This document shows, piece after piece, positions 19,827 through 30,490 of a stretch of 64,000 nucleotides of DNA (positions are counted from its first letter, which is position 1; every line of letters starts with the position of its first letter). Source of the DNA: Sporopachydermia quercuum (taxonomy: Eukaryota > Ascomycota > Sporopachydermiomycetes > Sporopachydermiales > Sporopachydermiaceae); contig BCGN01000004.1 of assembly GCA_001599295.1 (NCBI GenBank), forward strand, positions 4,138 through 68,137, in the 5' to 3' direction. The notes under the pieces were generated by a model. That model was not told the origin of the DNA and did not search any database. It saw only the letters and a list, made by a program, of their open reading frames with translations. The position numbers were made by a program, and so were the translations under genes.

Positions 19827-21548
19827 TCAATGGGCAAATCTAAAGTCCAGTCTTCTGTTTCCCTTGTCAGTTGTTGTCAAGGTATACTCAACTTGTTCTT
19901 CCTTTGTGAGAGCATCCCATTGCTTATCCTTTTGCTTATTACGATATAAATAATAAACCTTTGTTAGCACTAATACAGCAATTGTAGCAATGTTGATTCC
20001 AAATAAAGCAGCATTTCCTCGCCTATATAATGGCGCATCATCTTTTCTATAGATGTTAGATGANACGATAGAACCGGCCTGCACAAACATATTGTATAAC
20101 GCTGCACTAACCGTTCTTGATCTAACAGCATTTGAGTTTCTAGAGCACCAGGCAACTAGAATAGCGTGAATATATGGACAACCCAAATAAAGAACTAATA
20201 CAGCATATGACTGCCATATATAACCAGGTTGACCAATATCAGCCCAAAAAGCGAGCACTCCACCTAATGGCACAAGCCATAATGGTTGTAACGTTGACGT
20301 TAAACTTCTCTCGCCCAATTTCTCAGTAAGCCATGTGATCAAAAGCAGTAAGATTATATGTAATACTGCCTGTGGGATAGTAAGCACTGTTGTAACAACT
20401 GGAGAGAAACCCATTTGTCTCAAAATAATTGTGATATAGTTAGTAGTTGTCGATACAGGTATATAAGCAATCAAGCCAATGATATACAATGGCCATAAAT
20501 CGAAATCTGTAAGTGCTTCCCATAATAATTTCGGTGTTATATGTTGTCTATTATTCATATCTCCCTTACTAGGGTCATCTCTCAGTAACCTATTCACAAC
20601 AATCTTTTCTTCTTTATCAGTGAACCAACCTTTTTTCCTGAACCAAGTTCTTGTTTGAACAGGAGAAGCTGGCATTCGGAAATATGAAGCAGCTCCAATC
20701 AGAAATGTAAAGATCCCTTCAAGTAAAAATAGCCATTGCCAACCATGCCACCCTAAAACCCCTCTAAGACGTAAAATACCAAATGCTGCTAAAGCAGAAC
20801 CAACTTGAGCTACAGAAAGTGCAGTCCAAAAGTATGATAAACGAATAGGTAGTTCTTTTGATGTATAGAAATAAGATAACCATAAAATCACATCAGGAAT
20901 AAAGCCACCTTCNAGTATACCGAGCAAACTTCTTGTAACAAAAAAACCTGTTCTACCTTTCATTGCTGCTTGGGACATAGCAATAATTGACCATAAACAA
21001 ATCTGGGTAGGAATCCATCTATCAGGTCCTAAACCTTTAGACACTAATTGTGAAGGCAATTCAGCAGCTAAGAATGAGACAAAAAAGATAGTCTGACCAG
21101 TGTTATAATCATTTGTTGTTAAATTCAAATTTGGTAGCATATCATCAGCCAAAGCTTGACTGATGTTTCCTCTATCAACTTGCAACGCAATAAACATAAC
21201 ACATGCCCAGAAGCAAGCATACCATTCTAGCTTTCTTACAACAATCTTTTCTTCTCTAGCTTCCCACTCAAATTCAGGATCAAATAAATGTCTACATTCA
21301 TAATTGGTTTTCTCATAAAGCTGTCTATAATAATCAGCAACTTCGGGATTACTGAATATATTGTCGCTGTCAGAATTGGTAACAATTCTTTCAATCTCTT
21401 CCTCTAATTCCTCTCCGGTTTTTGAAATACTATTCCTTTTATAAGATTGAACTTGTGAATCATCTGATAAAGAGAGAGTATCAGCATTTGCAAAATCTTT
21501 CTTTGAATCAGAAGATTCATCAGATTTTTTTTTGAAAGAAAATCCCAT
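19827..21548 (-). CDS. SOA1: SOA1-like sulfonate/anion transporter (allantoate permease family)
   Basis: A 573-residue MFS protein of the Dal5/anion:cation symporter family. After a ~110-residue cytosolic tail, 12 hydrophobic segments follow. LQVDRGNISQALADDML in the first transmembrane region, RSLLGI-EGGFIPDVILWLSYFY, KELPIRLSYFWTALS and a C-terminal DDAPLYRRGN and TTDKGNRRLDFRF are patterns I associate with yeast Soa1 (YIL166C), described as a transporter of sulfonates and inorganic sulfur anions. The ATG at 21548 is clear. The gene is divergent from a JLP1-like sulfonate dioxygenase across 2.5 kb, which supports a sulfur role. Two N bases (20054, 20913) do not alter the frame. Another member of the Dal5 family cannot be excluded. 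Confidence 0.75.
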   Translation of the reverse strand: MGFSFKKKSDESSDSKKDFANADTLSLSDDSQVQSYKRNSISKTGEELEEEIERIVTNSDSDNIFSNPEVADYYRQLYEKTNYECRHLFDPEFEWEAREEKIVVRKLEWYACFWACVMFIALQVDRGNISQALADDMLPNLNLTTNDYNTGQTIFFVSFLAAELPSQLVSKGLGPDRWIPTQICLWSIIAMSQAAMKGRTGFFVTRSLLGIXEGGFIPDVILWLSYFYTSKELPIRLSYFWTALSVAQVGSALAAFGILRLRGVLGWHGWQWLFLLEGIFTFLIGAASYFRMPASPVQTRTWFRKKGWFTDKEEKIVVNRLLRDDPSKGDMNNRQHITPKLLWEALTDFDLWPLYIIGLIAYIPVSTTTNYITIILRQMGFSPVVTTVLTIPQAVLHIILLLLITWLTEKLGERSLTSTLQPLWLVPLGGVLAFWADIGQPGYIWQSYAVLVLYLGCPYIHAILVAWCSRNSNAVRSRTVSAALYNMFVQAGSIXSSNIYRKDDAPLYRRGNAALFGINIATIAVLVLTKVYYLYRNKQKDKQWDALTKEEQVEYTLTTTDKGNRRLDFRFAH

Positions 21549-23663
21549 TTTGAATATCTCTGTGAGTTCACAAAATCAATAAAACCAAAAAGCAACTATG
21601 CTTGAATCTTATTGTGAAGAGTTTTGTCCCACTGACTATATCCTAAAGTATCTCTTGATATTGGTNAAATTTTCATGAGTTCAAATAAGANGAAATCTTT
21701 ACAGGGTTTCGAATCTTGAAAAATTAAAGAAATCTCGTTGGTCTTATATGCTAATTCAATTCTGATAGACTTCGAACGTCAAAGGCATTTAATCNACTCA
21801 GATTGCGATTTTTGATGGTAACCCCGAATTTCCGAGCACAGAATGATGTNTTCATTAAACTTAATCGTCAAATCAAGGGTGCATAGTATTTCATTATTGC
21901 TAACTATGAATAACACAGGGTATAAAGTACCGCAATATGGTGCGATCTTTCCCATCATCATAGTCCCTTTCATTTAACTAAGCAATTTAAGCTTTATAAT
22001 GAAATTGGGATAATATTTTTTACTCAGCACGGCTGATTGCATAACTCGAAGAGTGAAAGAATATACTTTACTAAAACGAATTATGGTGGACGACCGTCTA
22101 CTAGTTTGTTGACAGTGGTCTTCAGAACCAGTTGTGATACAAAGACTTCATCTGTTTACAACAAGTAAAGAATGATGATCTTTTATTCATCAATTAACGT
22201 TAGTTTACTTGATTGAGATAAGCTACGCTTAGTAAAAGCTAAGATTTCTTATTCGTTCTTATTCGCAAGTTACTCTTGGTAAAAAGCCAAGTTTTCCTTA
22301 TTCATTCTTGTTCACTTATCGCTATTGATCTTTACATTGAACATCGAATATGGTAAATGAAGAAACGGCCCGAATTGTGAATAAAATTGATCCCTGGTGT
22401 TAAACTTTATCTTTCTTATTACTTTTTTCCTTTCCTTTCTAGTATATGAGATCGATTAGAGGCTGAACTCTATCTAATAAAGGTAATTATGAACGACAAT
22501 ATCTCCTCGAAATTGCAAATATCAGAACCTTAATTATGGCTAAAATTTATGCTTTCGCTTAACATTTTTCAGTATTATGGGAAAATAATTGCGTGATGAG
22601 CATTAATCATTGATACATGATTGTATTTATTGTTAATCAACGCTTGTATTGAGATTATGAAAAATAATAGCTCAAAGGCTTCATTTCTAAGAGTTGTCGA
22701 TGTCAATTGAAATTGNTTATCCAACCAGGCGGCACATATACTTGCCAGAAAGGACCCAAAATGATTGGTGAGATAATATCTNCGCTAAGAAATTGCGTAA
22801 CTCATGAAACAGTAATNACAATTGCAACAACTACTGGCTGAAGGATTGATAAATAGAAGAAAGGAAGGAAAGAAGGAGAAAGAAATTTTTTTTTTTTTTA
22901 CTTAATGGTTCTGACTTGCAGTATAGNATTTTGTTTACTAACATATATATATTATTTAGATGTTCTGAAAAGAAAGAATTACATGGTATTTATTGACTTT
23001 CTTATTCTATTTTGCTCTATTGTTTTATTTACCGTTTACATTCTCTTTTACTGATTACGATCTTATTAGTATCTTATTAATATCTTTCCTCTGACTATAT
23101 ACATAATTATGTTAGAAAATATTATAACTTTCCCTTTTGATTTCATTACCTTTATTATCCCGAATATTTAATGTCATAATGTTACATTGAATTAATCTTT
23201 AGAATGATTGAAATATTAGAGCACAAACAAGTTCTCATAGTACATCTTATATTTGATTTGGTGGATTTATAGTATACGGGGATAATTTGATTCTGCTGTC
23301 ACTTTGTTTTCGGACACTGTACTCTATAGGACATTTGAAATAGCGGACAATCTACATACTATGACACAATCCTCCCAAAGATATATATTTCCGCCATATA
23401 AAATGTATGTGTAAAAGATAAAAGAGTTATCCGATCCTATTTATACTGTTGATTATCTTCTTTGTAATTATATTAGATTGTCAATGAGTAGGTTTCCCCG
23501 CTTTCTTTTAGTAAAACATTTCTCCAGACATTATTAAGTGATGAATGCCAGATATTATATCGGGACATTATTGTTTGTCCGGATATATATATNTATAGTA
23601 CATACTACGTATCAATCTAGTAGTTAGAAACCCATTCGAGGACACTTTTATTCAATATGACAA

Positions 23664-23670
23664 TCACGTG
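23664..23670 (+). promoter_or_regulatory. Cbf1-type site upstream of JLP1-like gene
   Basis: aTCACGTG matches the RTCACRTG Cbf1 consensus, 400 bp upstream of the JLP1-like ATG. In S. cerevisiae, Cbf1 with Met4/Met28 activates sulfur genes from such sites. Confidence 0.5.
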
Positions 23671-23713
23671 AGAGAACATCTAAACTTGATGTTTGTTCCA
23701 ATCTGATCACATA

Positions 23714-23720
23714 TCACGTG
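23714..23720 (+). promoter_or_regulatory. second Cbf1-type site upstream of JLP1-like gene
   Basis: A second aTCACGTG exactly 50 bp after the first, same orientation, ~350 bp before the ATG. Pairing raises confidence that these are functional. Confidence 0.5.
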
Positions 23721-24071
23721 GAGATAGGACAATGTGCTAATATAGTCTTAATCTGAGAGAGAAAATTGTAATCTCTTAGCATTNTTACCACTTCATGATA
23801 TCATCGAAAATTTCCTTTCCCACTTTCGACTCATTCTAATGAAACCAGTGTGTCAATGCGGACTTTTGACATTTATAATTCCGTCTCTCTGTATGGGATA
23901 CAAAAAGCATTTAATGCTACTTTCTTCCAAAGTATTCAATATGATTATCTTTCACAGGAAATTGATACCTTTTATCAATTGAAAGCCTGAAATAGATCTG
24001 CGTTGCTTAGAATAGTGTTGCAGTAGTGTTTTATTGCCCCTACATCTCGGTATAATCAATATTTTCTCAAT

Positions 24072-25253
24072 ATGGCTCCTAGTGCTTCTGCAACTGTCAC
24101 TGTTGTTGAACAAAACGACAATGCTCGTCTTCTGAAAGACAAGAAAGCTGAAGAATTAAAAGATTTGGTGAATCCCAAAAGTTTTTACAACAGGCTCCCT
24201 TATAGAACTGTTGAAGATGAAAATGGAGATTTTATCATTCCTCCTGAAGATGCCAAGGAATCGGATTATCCCCAATTTTTGCCCTTTCATCATAGAGATT
24301 TAGTCTTTGATACACCTGATAGTTATGAGGTTGAGGATGTTGCTAAAAGGGCTGATCCTTCTCTTAAGAACTTATTTAACTCTGATGAGATCAAAACAAA
24401 AAACATTACTCCAAAGTTTGGAACTGAATTGAAAGGAATTCAGTTATCAAAGTTGAATAGTGCTCAAAGAGATGAACTCGCTCTTTATGTTCAAAAGAGG
24501 AAACTAGTTGTTTTACGTGATCAAGATCTTAAAGATCAACCTTTAGAGGACATTTCTAATTTTGGAAAGCATTTCGGTCCGCTACATATTCATCCTGCCG
24601 CTGCTGCAGTTAAAAGTTTTCCTGAAATCCTTACTGTTTACAGACCAGGATATTCTACAGACTATGAAAAGACTTTCAAAGACAGATTAAACTCTATCGC
24701 GTGGCATAGTGATATTTCTTTCGAAGAACAACCTGCTGGTATTTCATTTTTAGGAATCTTGCAACTGCCTGATAGCGGTGGTGATACATTATTTGCTGAT
24801 GCTGTTGAGGCTTATAACCGTTTGTCTCCTGCATTACAGAAATTCCTTGAAGGATTGACTGTTGTTCATTCCGGATTAGATTTTGGAAAATTGGCAAGTT
24901 CTCGGTTTGGCGATAAAGGAGTCAGGCGTAAAATTGCTATTAGTGAGCACCCAGTTGTTAGAACTCATCCTGTTACTGGTGAAAAGGCTTTATTTGTTAA
25001 TCCTAGTTTCTCAAGAAGAATTGTTCAATTGAAGAANGATGAATCTGATTGGCTGTTGAAATTCTTATATGATCATATTTCTAAAGGTCAAGATTTCCAT
25101 GCTAGAGCTAAATGGGAACCCGGTACTATCGTTGCTTGGGATAACAGATTAACTTTCCATAGTGCTTTATTCGATTGGGATACTAAGGAGACCAGACATG
25201 CTTTTAGATTAACTCCAATTGGAGAAAAACCGTATCTTGACGTGTCGGCCTAG
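24072..25253 (+). CDS. JLP1: sulfonate/2-oxoglutarate dioxygenase (JLP1/TauD family)
   Basis: A 393-residue Fe(II)/2-oxoglutarate dioxygenase that releases sulfite from alkylsulfonates. H212 and D214 in AWHSDISFEE form the H-x-D motif and H363 in LTFHSALFDWD is the distal iron ligand; R375 and R379 (ETRHAFRLTPIGEKP) lie where TauD enzymes bind 2-oxoglutarate. GGDTLFA at 236-242 is the family's signature strand. Length matches yeast Jlp1 (about 412 aa). The ATG at 24072 follows tATGg after a short leader. Paired divergently with the SOA1-like transporter and preceded by two Cbf1-type boxes, it completes a sulfonate uptake and desulfonation module. A 17-base T tract begins 6 bases after the stop (25259-25275). 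One N at 25037. Confidence 0.88.
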   Translation: MAPSASATVTVVEQNDNARLLKDKKAEELKDLVNPKSFYNRLPYRTVEDENGDFIIPPEDAKESDYPQFLPFHHRDLVFDTPDSYEVEDVAKRADPSLKNLFNSDEIKTKNITPKFGTELKGIQLSKLNSAQRDELALYVQKRKLVVLRDQDLKDQPLEDISNFGKHFGPLHIHPAAAAVKSFPEILTVYRPGYSTDYEKTFKDRLNSIAWHSDISFEEQPAGISFLGILQLPDSGGDTLFADAVEAYNRLSPALQKFLEGLTVVHSGLDFGKLASSRFGDKGVRRKIAISEHPVVRTHPVTGEKALFVNPSFSRRIVQLKXDESDWLLKFLYDHISKGQDFHARAKWEPGTIVAWDNRLTFHSALFDWDTKETRHAFRLTPIGEKPYLDVSA

Positions 25254-27411
25254 AGGGCTTTTTTTTTTTTTTTTTGAGCTTTCAGATCACCACAAAATGA
25301 TGGGTTGATTTTTTCGTTTTTTATCAAAAGAGAGATTAGGTATANTGCTATAGATGAGCATATCTTAGTTTTTATTTAGACTTTCAATCTTATAACCGTA
25401 AAAATAACAGTAAAATTCAGTAAATTAAAGACGATATAGTTCTCCCTAGCGATTTTCAATCTAACAAATATGTCCACTGTAAATGGGAACTCTTTAGGAG
25501 ATTGCTAGTGCGAGATAAGGCTAATGAACAGACTTCTAAAGATATTAAAAGAAGAATTGGTTAATATGGCTCTAAAGAGCAATTATGTTTGGTAGATATG
25601 TAGAAGAAGGGAGAATATCGGGTCTCCATCGCAGACACTTNTGTGGTATGTCTCTACTTCAAACCCTTCCAAGTGAAGTGGAGGTAAAGTTTTCGGTATT
25701 TCTGTTTTAAGTTTCAAGAGATGACAAGAAATAATTTCGCTTAATTAAACGNTCATAACTGTTTTAGAGGTAAGTTAACGATAATAAGTTTGAATTACTT
25801 CTTATAAGAGAAAGACATTAGACTTCCAAGCTTAAAACGCTGCTCCACATTGCGATCCTCAAAAGCACTCATCAACTTTTTCTTTTTAAAGCCTGAAAAT
25901 TTAATTTCTTGTTTCTATTCCTTTGATTCCTTTATAAATGTTGACAGAATTATCGAATATTACATCTCAAGAGATTGAATTCTGGAGCGGCATCTTCTAA
26001 ACTCTGAGTCAGATAATTTCACTAGTAATAATATAGAATCTATTCATCAGATCTTACCAATTATATAAGATAAACAATCAAGTTGAGAGTTGTAAGTTCT
26101 AACGGTAAAACCNTATATAAGGCATGAGACATGAAGGGTCAAATTAATCCTACTCAAAGTACTATCAATGAGTACAGTGTAGAAAGCTATTGGATCATTA
26201 CAAGTTCTCTTCCTAGACTTTGTTACTTTTGCAGTTTGAAGATTGGTAATAATCCAGTGGAGACAAAAAGGCAGGAAGACAATAAAGCTTATTTATTGCA
26301 TATAGTGACCGCACATGGATCAGTACTATCATTGCTCTCTTCCCACTTCTCAAAGTGAAAGTACAGCTATTGCTATCTTTGCTTACGGATTCAGAGACTC
26401 AGTTTTCATCATCTTGTCGTCTATGAAGAATCTTTTCATAAAATCCCAGACTATAAGCTATCAAAATGAACATAGTAGTTATAATCTGGAGGAAGAGAAA
26501 CATAGCGACTCTTTTGGTCATTTGAAGTGAATTGTCCATGAATCTTCAATTCAGGCATTCGAGTTCACTGCACAGACGAATGACTTGGGGATTTTCTAAG
26601 TAACCCTTCTTGGTAGGCTGAGAATGGCTCTTTAGTTCCCAATGATTGAATAAGGCAAAAAAAAAATAAGAAGAGGCTGAGATACTACCAGGCGAGAGTA
26701 AAAAATAACTAACCACCAAAGGTACGAACTCAACTTAAATGAACATTTGAACACATGATTCTTCCTCTGGGATGAAGAATGGCGTTTTCATAACAACCAC
26801 AATGTTTCATGAGATTCAATTTGCCAATTGATAGTTTAGGTTTTTATAACGACGCCTAGTAATGTTAAGATCAGCGCATGAAGTCTGATTCAAAACAATG
26901 AAACGAAGGCTTATGACTGATGCCAGAAGAGCGTATTACCAACTTCCTTTCAGATTTGATTACTATTTTGTTTGAATTAAATATATAAAGATCCCCAGGT
27001 TGACATTGTTTATAACCGGGTCAAGTATTAATGAGGATTCGTTGAAGTCCCATCGACAAAGCAGAGGGGAGCAAAAGGAAGTATCCATATTTGAGGGGGC
27101 GCTTTTCAATATTATGATTTATTGTATGTGTCACAATACTCCAATGATGCCAAATGATGATTCATGTGTATCTCATTAAGCTTCAAATAAACTCAAAGCG
27201 TTCACCCCAACTGAAGTTACATCAAATAAGTACTACGGAACTTTGTCAAAAGTGAACTAGTGTGTGAATTTGAACAAGAGATGCTCAAACAGCTTTTGTT
27301 TATNCAAACCTGAAATCCTTATCTTACATTCAATATACACTGTTTAAATCATTATGCCCCATTTCATTCATTAGTAGCTATTAAAAAATTAAACCCTTTC
27401 TAGGCTTATTA
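25254..27411. other. intergenic, no gene seen
   Basis: 2.2 kb of AT-rich sequence between the convergent JLP1-like and AIM6 genes, starting with the T tract. Plus-strand open frames at 26131-26358 and 26315-26530 overlap in different frames and show no family features. No RNA gene recognised. Confidence 0.4.
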
Positions 27412-28530
27412 CTAGATTCTAAGTATTTCGGCTGCCGCTTTCAGATCATCAACATTAAGTATATCTTCTCCAACATCTTCAACTAAATTCCTCCATATCC
27501 TTCTACTCACATTTTTAGGGATCGTTGGGGTGTCCCATATTCTTACTAAATACCCATCTTTTTGAGCTTTGCGTACTTTGGCTTTTAGATCTAATATATC
27601 TTTTTCAGTGAGATATGAAAACTTTCTCCAGAAACTTCTTGGCTCTATTAAATCCCAAAGCGAGCACGATGCCATAACGGACAACTCTTTGAATTGTTCA
27701 TCAATAGCCGGTGCGTTAGCTAAAGGTGCATCAATGAAAAAGAAACGCTTTCCTTGCATGTAGGTCTTCTTTACAATTTCCAGAGGATAATTTCCTGTTA
27801 TCACCAGTGTTATTGGTCCGTAATTGATGCTTCTAGTTTCATAATCATAATACGAAAGATATCCTTGATCTTCAAAAGGTTGAAATTGTTCTCTTATAAG
27901 TCGTAGTGCATCTATAGGAGCATTTTTGATATCTATGAGAAAATACAGTGTTGTCGTTGCATTTGCTATTAAAGATGGGGAAAATCTCAACCCAACCCTC
28001 TGCTTTATAACACTTAATGTTGCATCATTATCTAATTCTCTCTCAGTTGAATTATAAACTATCTGCAGGATTTGATATAAATCATTAAGGTATAACGACT
28101 GTAAAGTATTGCCCCCTTTTAATGTGAAACTTCTATGTCCAACTAATAAATCTTGAGCGTACTTATCTACCCATACATCTGCTTCGAAACTGATTGCTCC
28201 TATTGATAGTGCATCATACATTGGAATTTTCCTCCAGTAATCATTATGAGAATGAACAGGTATTCTCCGATACTCTTCATTTAACTCTAACAAGTGTTGA
28301 TTCGAAGCTGAGCATTCACCCGTCGTTTTGTCATAAATATAACAGTTTCCCTTTATACTGAAGTCACGAGTGACATACGTTACATCCGATAGTACTAAAC
28401 TAACAATCAGAATCATCGAAATCATTGCCGATATACTTGTAAGTATCAAGAACTTTCTATTTAATTTAACTGACTTCGCAACTCGAGTTTGAATGTCTCG
28501 TATTTCACGATTAATATATTTTATGCCCAT
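27412..28530 (-). CDS. AIM6: AIM6-type PLC-like phosphodiesterase
   Basis: A 372-residue protein. One transmembrane segment at about residues 28-48 follows a basic N-terminus, giving a signal-anchor topology. The outer domain starts with a Cys pair (NCYIYDKTTGECSA) and carries RRIPVHSHNDYWRKIPMYDAL at about 88-107, where HSHND is the catalytic-type HN motif of the GDPD/PI-PLC-like TIM-barrel family, then FEADVWV and LLVGHRS, further metal or phosphate-binding elements. These match yeast Aim6 (altered inheritance of mitochondria 6), a protein of unknown biochemical role, about 390 aa long. The ATG at 28530 is clear. It stands alone, flanked by long gaps. Confidence 0.8.
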   Translation of the reverse strand: MGIKYINREIRDIQTRVAKSVKLNRKFLILTSISAMISMILIVSLVLSDVTYVTRDFSIKGNCYIYDKTTGECSASNQHLLELNEEYRRIPVHSHNDYWRKIPMYDALSIGAISFEADVWVDKYAQDLLVGHRSFTLKGGNTLQSLYLNDLYQILQIVYNSTERELDNDATLSVIKQRVGLRFSPSLIANATTTLYFLIDIKNAPIDALRLIREQFQPFEDQGYLSYYDYETRSINYGPITLVITGNYPLEIVKKTYMQGKRFFFIDAPLANAPAIDEQFKELSVMASCSLWDLIEPRSFWRKFSYLTEKDILDLKAKVRKAQKDGYLVRIWDTPTIPKNVSRRIWRNLVEDVGEDILNVDDLKAAAEILRI

Positions 28531-30490
28531 TTTTCACTCCCCACCTGAATTGAATCCTATGCTGATAAGTGTAATGTCTTATGTGGTTTGAGATTAAATC
28601 CCTAGCACTTTTTATGAATGCTTCTTGAATTGAAAGTAATTAAACTATTACAGATTATTAACTTTCATTATCTCTTTGCTGTTATACTGTTCACCTCAGG
28701 TATTCTTTCAAATATGTTTTAACAACTATTTGCCTGCTATATCTTTTCCATATCTATTTACCTCTCTATCTTTCTTGTTGCTCTAAATCCACCGCTGGTG
28801 TAATAAGAATAAAGCCTATTTAACAGAACTTTGAAAATACAAAACCAATAATTCACTGCCAAAGCCAACAGAATACTTAATTTCAATTCGAAGGACGATC
28901 CAATCTGTTTTTATATCTTTATTCGAACCAGAGTGAATAAAAAATAACTTATAAGAGAATGTAGAAAAAAGANTTCGGCCCGGTGTTTATGGATTTTGAA
29001 GACGCTGCAGTTCGTAATTCTATCCGCAGAATTCCTTAGTAACAGAAAAGGCAGAAATGTTCCAGAGTGGAAATCAAATTCCTGAATGGTAAAAGAAATA
29101 GGTGTAATTTGAGAACTTTAACGGGGATCAGATCGGTAAGAAGAAACCTTAATAAGGGCGTCGGATGGTATCTGGTCATTGAATAAAATATTTCATTTAG
29201 CAAGCGATTCTTGACCTGCTTCAGAGCATACTCTGATATGTATATTACTATAATATGTAATATTATATATGCACATAGTTGCTTTTGAAAGCCGTAAATT
29301 GTTTCCTTTCTAATTTTTCCTTTCTTTCCCTTTTCATAGTCTTCATTATGCACCCTGAGGAAGAAAAAATAAAAGCGTTTTGCACCAGCCTTAAAGTTAA
29401 CAACCTTAATCTTAATGTNCGATTTCAATAGGGTCCCAGTTTTTCTGATGAAAGATTAGTCAGTTAATTAATATTGACAGAAAAAGTAGCTTGTTGAGAG
29501 AATTAATAATGGGTTGACAGTAATTCATAATTAAATTGATATTTTGCTTGTTATGTTCTGAAATAACACATTTTTTTGTACGACAGAGATAGACGCNGTG
29601 GTGTGGGTCTCACTTTTTGTAAAATAATATCATCCTTACGCTGAAATAATCGAGCCATGCATCTGGATTTCCACTACAATCACAGTCAAAACTATCTGTA
29701 AAGTGAAAAACATCTTCGAAGACAATGTCCTGGTGTTCTGATAGCCCCATCAGATTTCTTCGTTATCAGCACTTTGATCGATTGTACTTTCTCTCTTTGT
29801 AGCCACGTGGTACAACCTGCTCATTTTTAACTGTGTGCAACCTCAAGCCATGTGCTTTGAGATGGTTGCGTCCATTGATTGATGGAGTGTGACTGTAAAA
29901 GGATTATATTCTCTAGTTATTAAGCTGAAACCTATCAAACATTAAACAAATATATATATATATATATACTTCATGCATGTTGCAAGTTCTTCCGCTATTA
30001 TGGATATTTCAATTTCATTCCAGCGTTAATATATACCTCAATTTGAGTTATTTCACATGATCCTGCCCAGTTAACTAAGAGATTACTCTTACTTCAAATG
30101 TTTGGAATCCATACAACTATAAACCAACAAGTTGAAACCAATATAGTATAATGACCTTTTATTAAATCCTTGTAATCTTCTCTAATCGTTTCTGAATAAC
30201 TGCCATTTTCCTCTTGATATAATCCTCATTTACGAGTCTTCCTTATTTATAAATGATTTCAAATAAGGAGGGGAAGTGCCCTGAAATTGCAGATAATTTA
30301 GAGTTTTGGAACTGCCAATTTTTAAGCTCTCACAAGTTTATCCCTTCTTCGAAAAGGAAAGTGTCAAAAAAGTTTATTAGCTTTTTCTATTTGATGACAG
30401 TAAAAATAAGTTTATTTCTACAATGATGATCCCCTTGGTTACTAACATAGACGTGGATTCTAATTAAAATTATATAACACACATTCTTCA
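28531..30490. other. intergenic, no gene seen
   Basis: About 2 kb between the AIM6 start and the SEC6 stop. Contains a TA dinucleotide run near 29950-29968 and a CACGTG at 29804-29809. The minus-strand frame at 29036-29428 is low in complexity and unsupported. Confidence 0.4.

Larger units (their letters stand above)
21549..24071. other. divergent SOA1-JLP1 intergenic region
   Basis: About 2.5 kb with no convincing gene. The JLP1-proximal part has two TCACGTG boxes, annotated separately. A T-run lies near 22887-22900 and several N bases between 21666 and 23784. A minus-strand frame at 21779-21973 shows no family features. Confidence 0.45.

Noticed and set aside
23660-23725. Point centromere from RTCACRTG boxes
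   Set aside because: No 78-86 bp AT-rich block followed by a CDEIII-like TTCCGAA core; spacing fits promoter sites.
29036-29428. 130-codon minus-strand frame
   Set aside because: Low complexity, ambiguous first codons, no recognisable domain; in a long AT-rich gap.
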